A DNA stretch of 64,000 nt from Cylindrotheca closterium (taxonomy: Eukaryota; Bacillariophyta; Bacillariophyceae; Bacillariales; Bacillariaceae): positions 633,765-697,764 of the forward strand of contig CAKOGP040002202.1 of the NCBI GenBank assembly GCA_933822405.4, given 5' to 3'. The notes beneath the pieces are model-generated. The model was not told the DNA's origin and did no database searches. It was given only the letters and a program-made list of their open reading frames with translations. A program made the translations under genes and the position numbers. This document shows, piece after piece, positions 61,018 to 64,000 of the stretch. The first letter of the stretch is position 1; every line of letters begins with the position of its first letter.

Positions 61018-61349
61018 TATCGAAGATAGCCAACTGGCGCCTTCTTTTCGGGTTCTTCTGCTTGGTGTTTTCTTGGAGTGACTCTGGTGGGTTGTGGTGT
61101 GAAGCTGGTCCTTTTGAGTTGCGCGCGAAGCGTGCGACTCAAAGGACCAGTCTCAGATTTCCCGTAAGACGTGAAATCTGAGACTTGCTTAACTCTATCT
61201 TTCTGTCAGTATACTTGCACACAAGTTCGATATGTGTAGATCGGACTTAGGTTGCTGGTGCAATACTGAGATGACGGTCGCCCTACCGTCGTTCATGGAG
61301 TCACTATTGAGTCCATTGGTTCGACCGCTTTCTTCCGTCTACGTTAGAC
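61016..61349. repeat. Stem-loop repeat inserted in copia integrase
   Basis: Second copy of the 8519-8924 repeat, 334 bp, lacking 73 bp that hold the third hairpin. It keeps the first hairpin and the perfect 12-bp second hairpin (61150-61161/61173-61184). GAC occurs at both edges (61015-61017 and 61347-61349). Removing 332 bp restores a continuous pol frame (VYVD then QYSGLSFVY), which fits an insertion with a 3-bp target duplication. Confidence 0.88.
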
Positions 61350-64000
61350 CAATATTCAGGATTGAGCTTTGTTTACTTGCAGAAAACAGCAACTGCGGAT
61401 GAGACATTTGAAGCCTATTGCAAGCAACATGGCGTGAGAGTTCAACACTACCATGCCGACAACGGAATTTTCAGAGCACATAAATGGGTTGACGAATGCC
61501 GGAAGATGGAGCAAGGACTTTCTTTCGCTGGAGTAAATGCACACCATTCCAATGGACTTGCTGAGAGAAGAATCCGATCACTACAGGATCTTGCTCGATC
61601 AATGCTGATACACCAACATAGAAGGTGGAGCATGGCAGGTACCGTTCATCTATGGCCTTATGCTCTGAGAATGGCAAATGACGCAATCAATGAATCGCCG
61701 AACCTCAAGGACAAGCAAGGACGCTCGCCATTGCAACTGTTCAGCAACTCTCAAGTACAATTGAATGAGAAGCATTGGGTGCCTTTTGGTTGCCCAGTCT
61801 ATGTTCTGAATACTGCATTGCAGAGTGGAAAAGGGATTCACAACAAATGGGAGTATCGATCCAAAGTGGGCATATATCTTGGGCGATCTCCAAACCATGG
61901 TCGAAACATTGCATTGGTCCTTGATAGGACAACTGGGCTAGTGTCACCTCAGTTCCATGTGATATTCGATCGAAGATTTCAAACCGTCAAAGAAGACAAA
62001 TTTGATACTCAATGGCAACGAAAGGCAGGCTTAGTCCAGCATGATAAACCGGACAATTCAAAGCGAAAGCAAGCCTCGACAATGGAGTCAGTCGATCCTA
62101 AAACACAGGAAGTTTTGCCAGTTTCAGAGGGAGTCCAACCGCCAAAGAAGAAAGCGAGAATGGATGATGAAGTATCAAAGCCGGAAAAACACACACAGTT
62201 CGAGATGCCGACCCCTGATGGCCTCGACAATGGGCTGCAGCCATCCCCATCCAATGATAGTCAAATGGATGAACCAACAAATAACAATGACCCACCATCA
62301 AATCCAGGAGCAGTCAGCGATGCAGACACTGGTCGCCCTTCAATTTTCGAGGAGGAGAAAGAGAAGGAGCGAGTTCCCGAAAGCCAAAGGGATCCCAAGT
62401 CAGCGCAGCATCCTCATCCGGCTGAGGATATCATTAAAGCAATGAAGGCAGAACTATCGAGAGCCACTGTGCATGACGTTGAAGGAGAAATATTCTGCCT
62501 CCAAGCAATGTTCCCCAATTATGCAGGAGAAATGGAGCAGGACCCGCTAAGTATTTATAAAGCAACCTCGGACCCAGACACAATGTACATGCATGAAGCC
62601 ATGCGAGAAAAGGATGCCCATGAATTCAAGAAAGCAATGAAGAAAGAATGGGAAGATCAAATCAACAATGGAAATTTCAGTGTGGTACATCGATCGCAGG
62701 TTCCAGAGGGAGGCACAATACTACCAGCGGTGTGGCAAATGAAAAGAAAAAGAGATATCAAGACAAGAACGATCAAGAAGTACAAAGCGAGATTGAACAT
62801 TGACGGCTCAAAGATGCAATATGGAAAACATTATGATCAAACATATGCTCCAGTTGCGAGCTGGAACTCAATCCGAACTTTGTTGGTCCTATCAGCTCTT
62901 CTTGGTTGGCATACAAGGCAAATTGATTACGTCTTGGCGTTTCCACAAGCACCAGTTGAACGTGAAATTTACATGAAAATACCTGGTGGATTCGAAGTGT
63001 CCAAGGGGAACACAAAAGATTACGTGTTGAAACTCCATCGAAATGTATACGGCGGAAAACAATCCTCTCGTGTGTTTTTCAAGTTTCTGTCACGCAAACT
63101 CATTGACGAAGTCGGTTTCAAGCAATCCGAAGTTGATGAATGTGTGTTCTATCGAGGATCTGTGATGTATGTATTGTACACAGACGATTCATTATTGGCA
63201 GGTCCTGATTTGAAGGAAGTTGAGCAGGCAATTGAAGACATTAAAGCCGCCAAACTGGACATTACGATTGAAGGAGACATCCAAGATTTCCTTGGTGTTA
63301 ACATTGAACGAAAAGAAGATGGTACAATCCATCTCACACAACCACATCTTATTGACCAGATTCTTGAAGATCTACGGTTGGAAGACAATGCCAAACCAAG
63401 ATCGATTCCAGCTCCGTCATCCAAACTACTGTCAAGGCATTCTGACTCTCCAGACTTCGATGGATCATTCAACTATCGATCAGTGATAGGAAAATTGAAT
63501 TATCTCGAGAAGGGATCTCGATCTGATATTGCGTACATTACTCATCAATGTGCGAGATTCTCGAGTTGTCCAAAGAAGGAACATGGAGAGGCCATTCGAT
63601 GGTTAGGTCGATATCTGAAAGGCACGAAGGACAAAGGGACTATATTGAAACCAGACAAAGAGAAAGGTATTGAAGTATATGTTGATGCTGACTTTGCAGG
63701 AAATTGGGATCCAAATGAATATGAGGATCGCGATACTGCAAGATCAAGACATGGATATTACATCACCTACGCTGGATGTCCCATTGTTTGGAAATCCCAG
63801 ATGCAAACAGAGGTAGCACTCTCATCGACCGAATCAGAATACACTGGACTATCTTATGCACTCAGAGAAGCAATTCCTATCATGAACCTTTTTCAAGAAA
63901 TGATTGATAATGGGATACCTCTGGAAACTTCAAAAGCGAAGGTGCATTGTAAAGTTTTTGAGGACAACAGTGGGGCATTGGAAATTGCGAAAGTGCACAA
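61350..64000 (+). CDS. pol: Copia Pol, 3' part (integrase core, reverse transcriptase, RNase H), partial
   Basis: Open from 61350 to the window edge, about 883 codons, with no stop. The integrase core continues with HADNGIF (second Asp) and NGLAERRIRSLQDLARSM (Glu). A Pro/Ser/Glu-rich linker precedes the reverse transcriptase: WQMKRKRDIKTRTIKKYKAR, YAPVASWNSIRTLLVLSA, DYVLAFPQAPVEREIYMKIP, and the catalytic LYTDDSLLAG (YTDD rather than the usual YVDD). RNase H has VDADFAGNW, WKSQMQTEVALSSTESEYTG and EDNSGALEIA. The gene was cut from its 5' half by the inserted repeat, so it has no start of its own and probably is no longer expressed as a full polyprotein. Confidence 0.88.

Larger units (their letters stand above)
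57481..64000 (+). mobile_element. Ty1/copia (CoDi-type) retrotransposon, truncated by the window edge
   Basis: Gag, protease, integrase, reverse transcriptase and RNase H lie in copia order on the plus strand. The 3' end and 3' LTR are beyond 64000, so the 5' LTR (expected somewhere in 57481-57897) cannot be delimited. The leader before gag is A/C-rich (CAACAACAAACAACG near 57697). Pol is interrupted by the stem-loop repeat at 61016-61349. Apart from that and the gag TGA the frames are open, so the element is young or recently inactivated. Confidence 0.9.

Noticed and set aside
61016..61349. The repeat in pol as a spliced intron
   Set aside because: No GT-AG boundaries restore the frame; the shifts allowed by the GAC edges give AC-AG or TA-AC ends. 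A second copy also lies outside any gene.

Overview
The window looks like nuclear DNA of a pennate diatom. The signs are short GT-AG introns of about 60-240 nt, a DUF6824 protein (a family seen mainly in diatoms), a plastid presequence of the diatom type (cleavage before Trp in SA|WVP), and a Ty1/copia retrotransposon of the diatom CoDi kind, with a DN-type protease motif and a divergent gag zinc knuckle. Genes lie on both strands, mostly 0.2-0.8 kb apart, with no operons. No tRNA, rRNA or CRISPR array was seen. All gene models are read by eye: ATG starts were preferred over longer non-ATG frames, and splice sites were chosen by GT-AG signals plus continuity of family motifs.

Layout. 0-8 kb: a CRAL-TRIO-like/DUF6824 protein, a TMEM198-like (DUF4203) membrane protein, a drug/metabolite-type transporter, a small unknown protein and a DUF271-type glycosyltransferase. 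8.5-8.9 kb: a repeat rich in stem-loops. 9.7-15.7 kb: two tandem paralogous coiled-coil proteins. 16.4-27 kb: a fused two-repeat YeeE/YedE sulphur transporter, a Myb/SANT-like protein, a DUF72 protein, two unknown proteins, a plastid-targeted DUF3727 protein and an RluA-type pseudouridine synthase. 27.4-29.8 kb: a class C GPCR whose ectodomain resembles a bacterial solute-binding protein. 30.5-32.2 kb: two tandem secreted ShK-domain proteins. 32.5-35 kb: a twin-CX9C NDUFAF8-like protein and a PAPS/nucleotide-sugar (UAA) transporter in three exons.

35.7-39.8 kb and 52.2-56.1 kb hold the most striking pair: two large paralogues in opposite (convergent) orientation. Each encodes a receptor with a PhnD-like phosphonate-binding-type ectodomain, one membrane helix, a TKL-type kinase domain with its catalytic motifs, and a class III guanylyl cyclase domain. 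Between them lie a type II membrane SGNH/PC-esterase-like protein, two unknown proteins, a large ankyrin/RCC1 (IBTK-like) protein and a multi-pass membrane protein.

57.5-64 kb is a copia element: gag, an in-frame TGA, then pol running off the window edge. Pol is split inside the integrase core by a second copy of the 8.5-kb stem-loop repeat. With the GPCR, the window holds three surface receptors built on bacterial-type binding domains, which suggests chemical sensing coupled to cGMP and G-protein signalling; that functional link is inference. Gene-free spans are also rich in palindromic TAC(A/T)GTA and TACCGGTA words.
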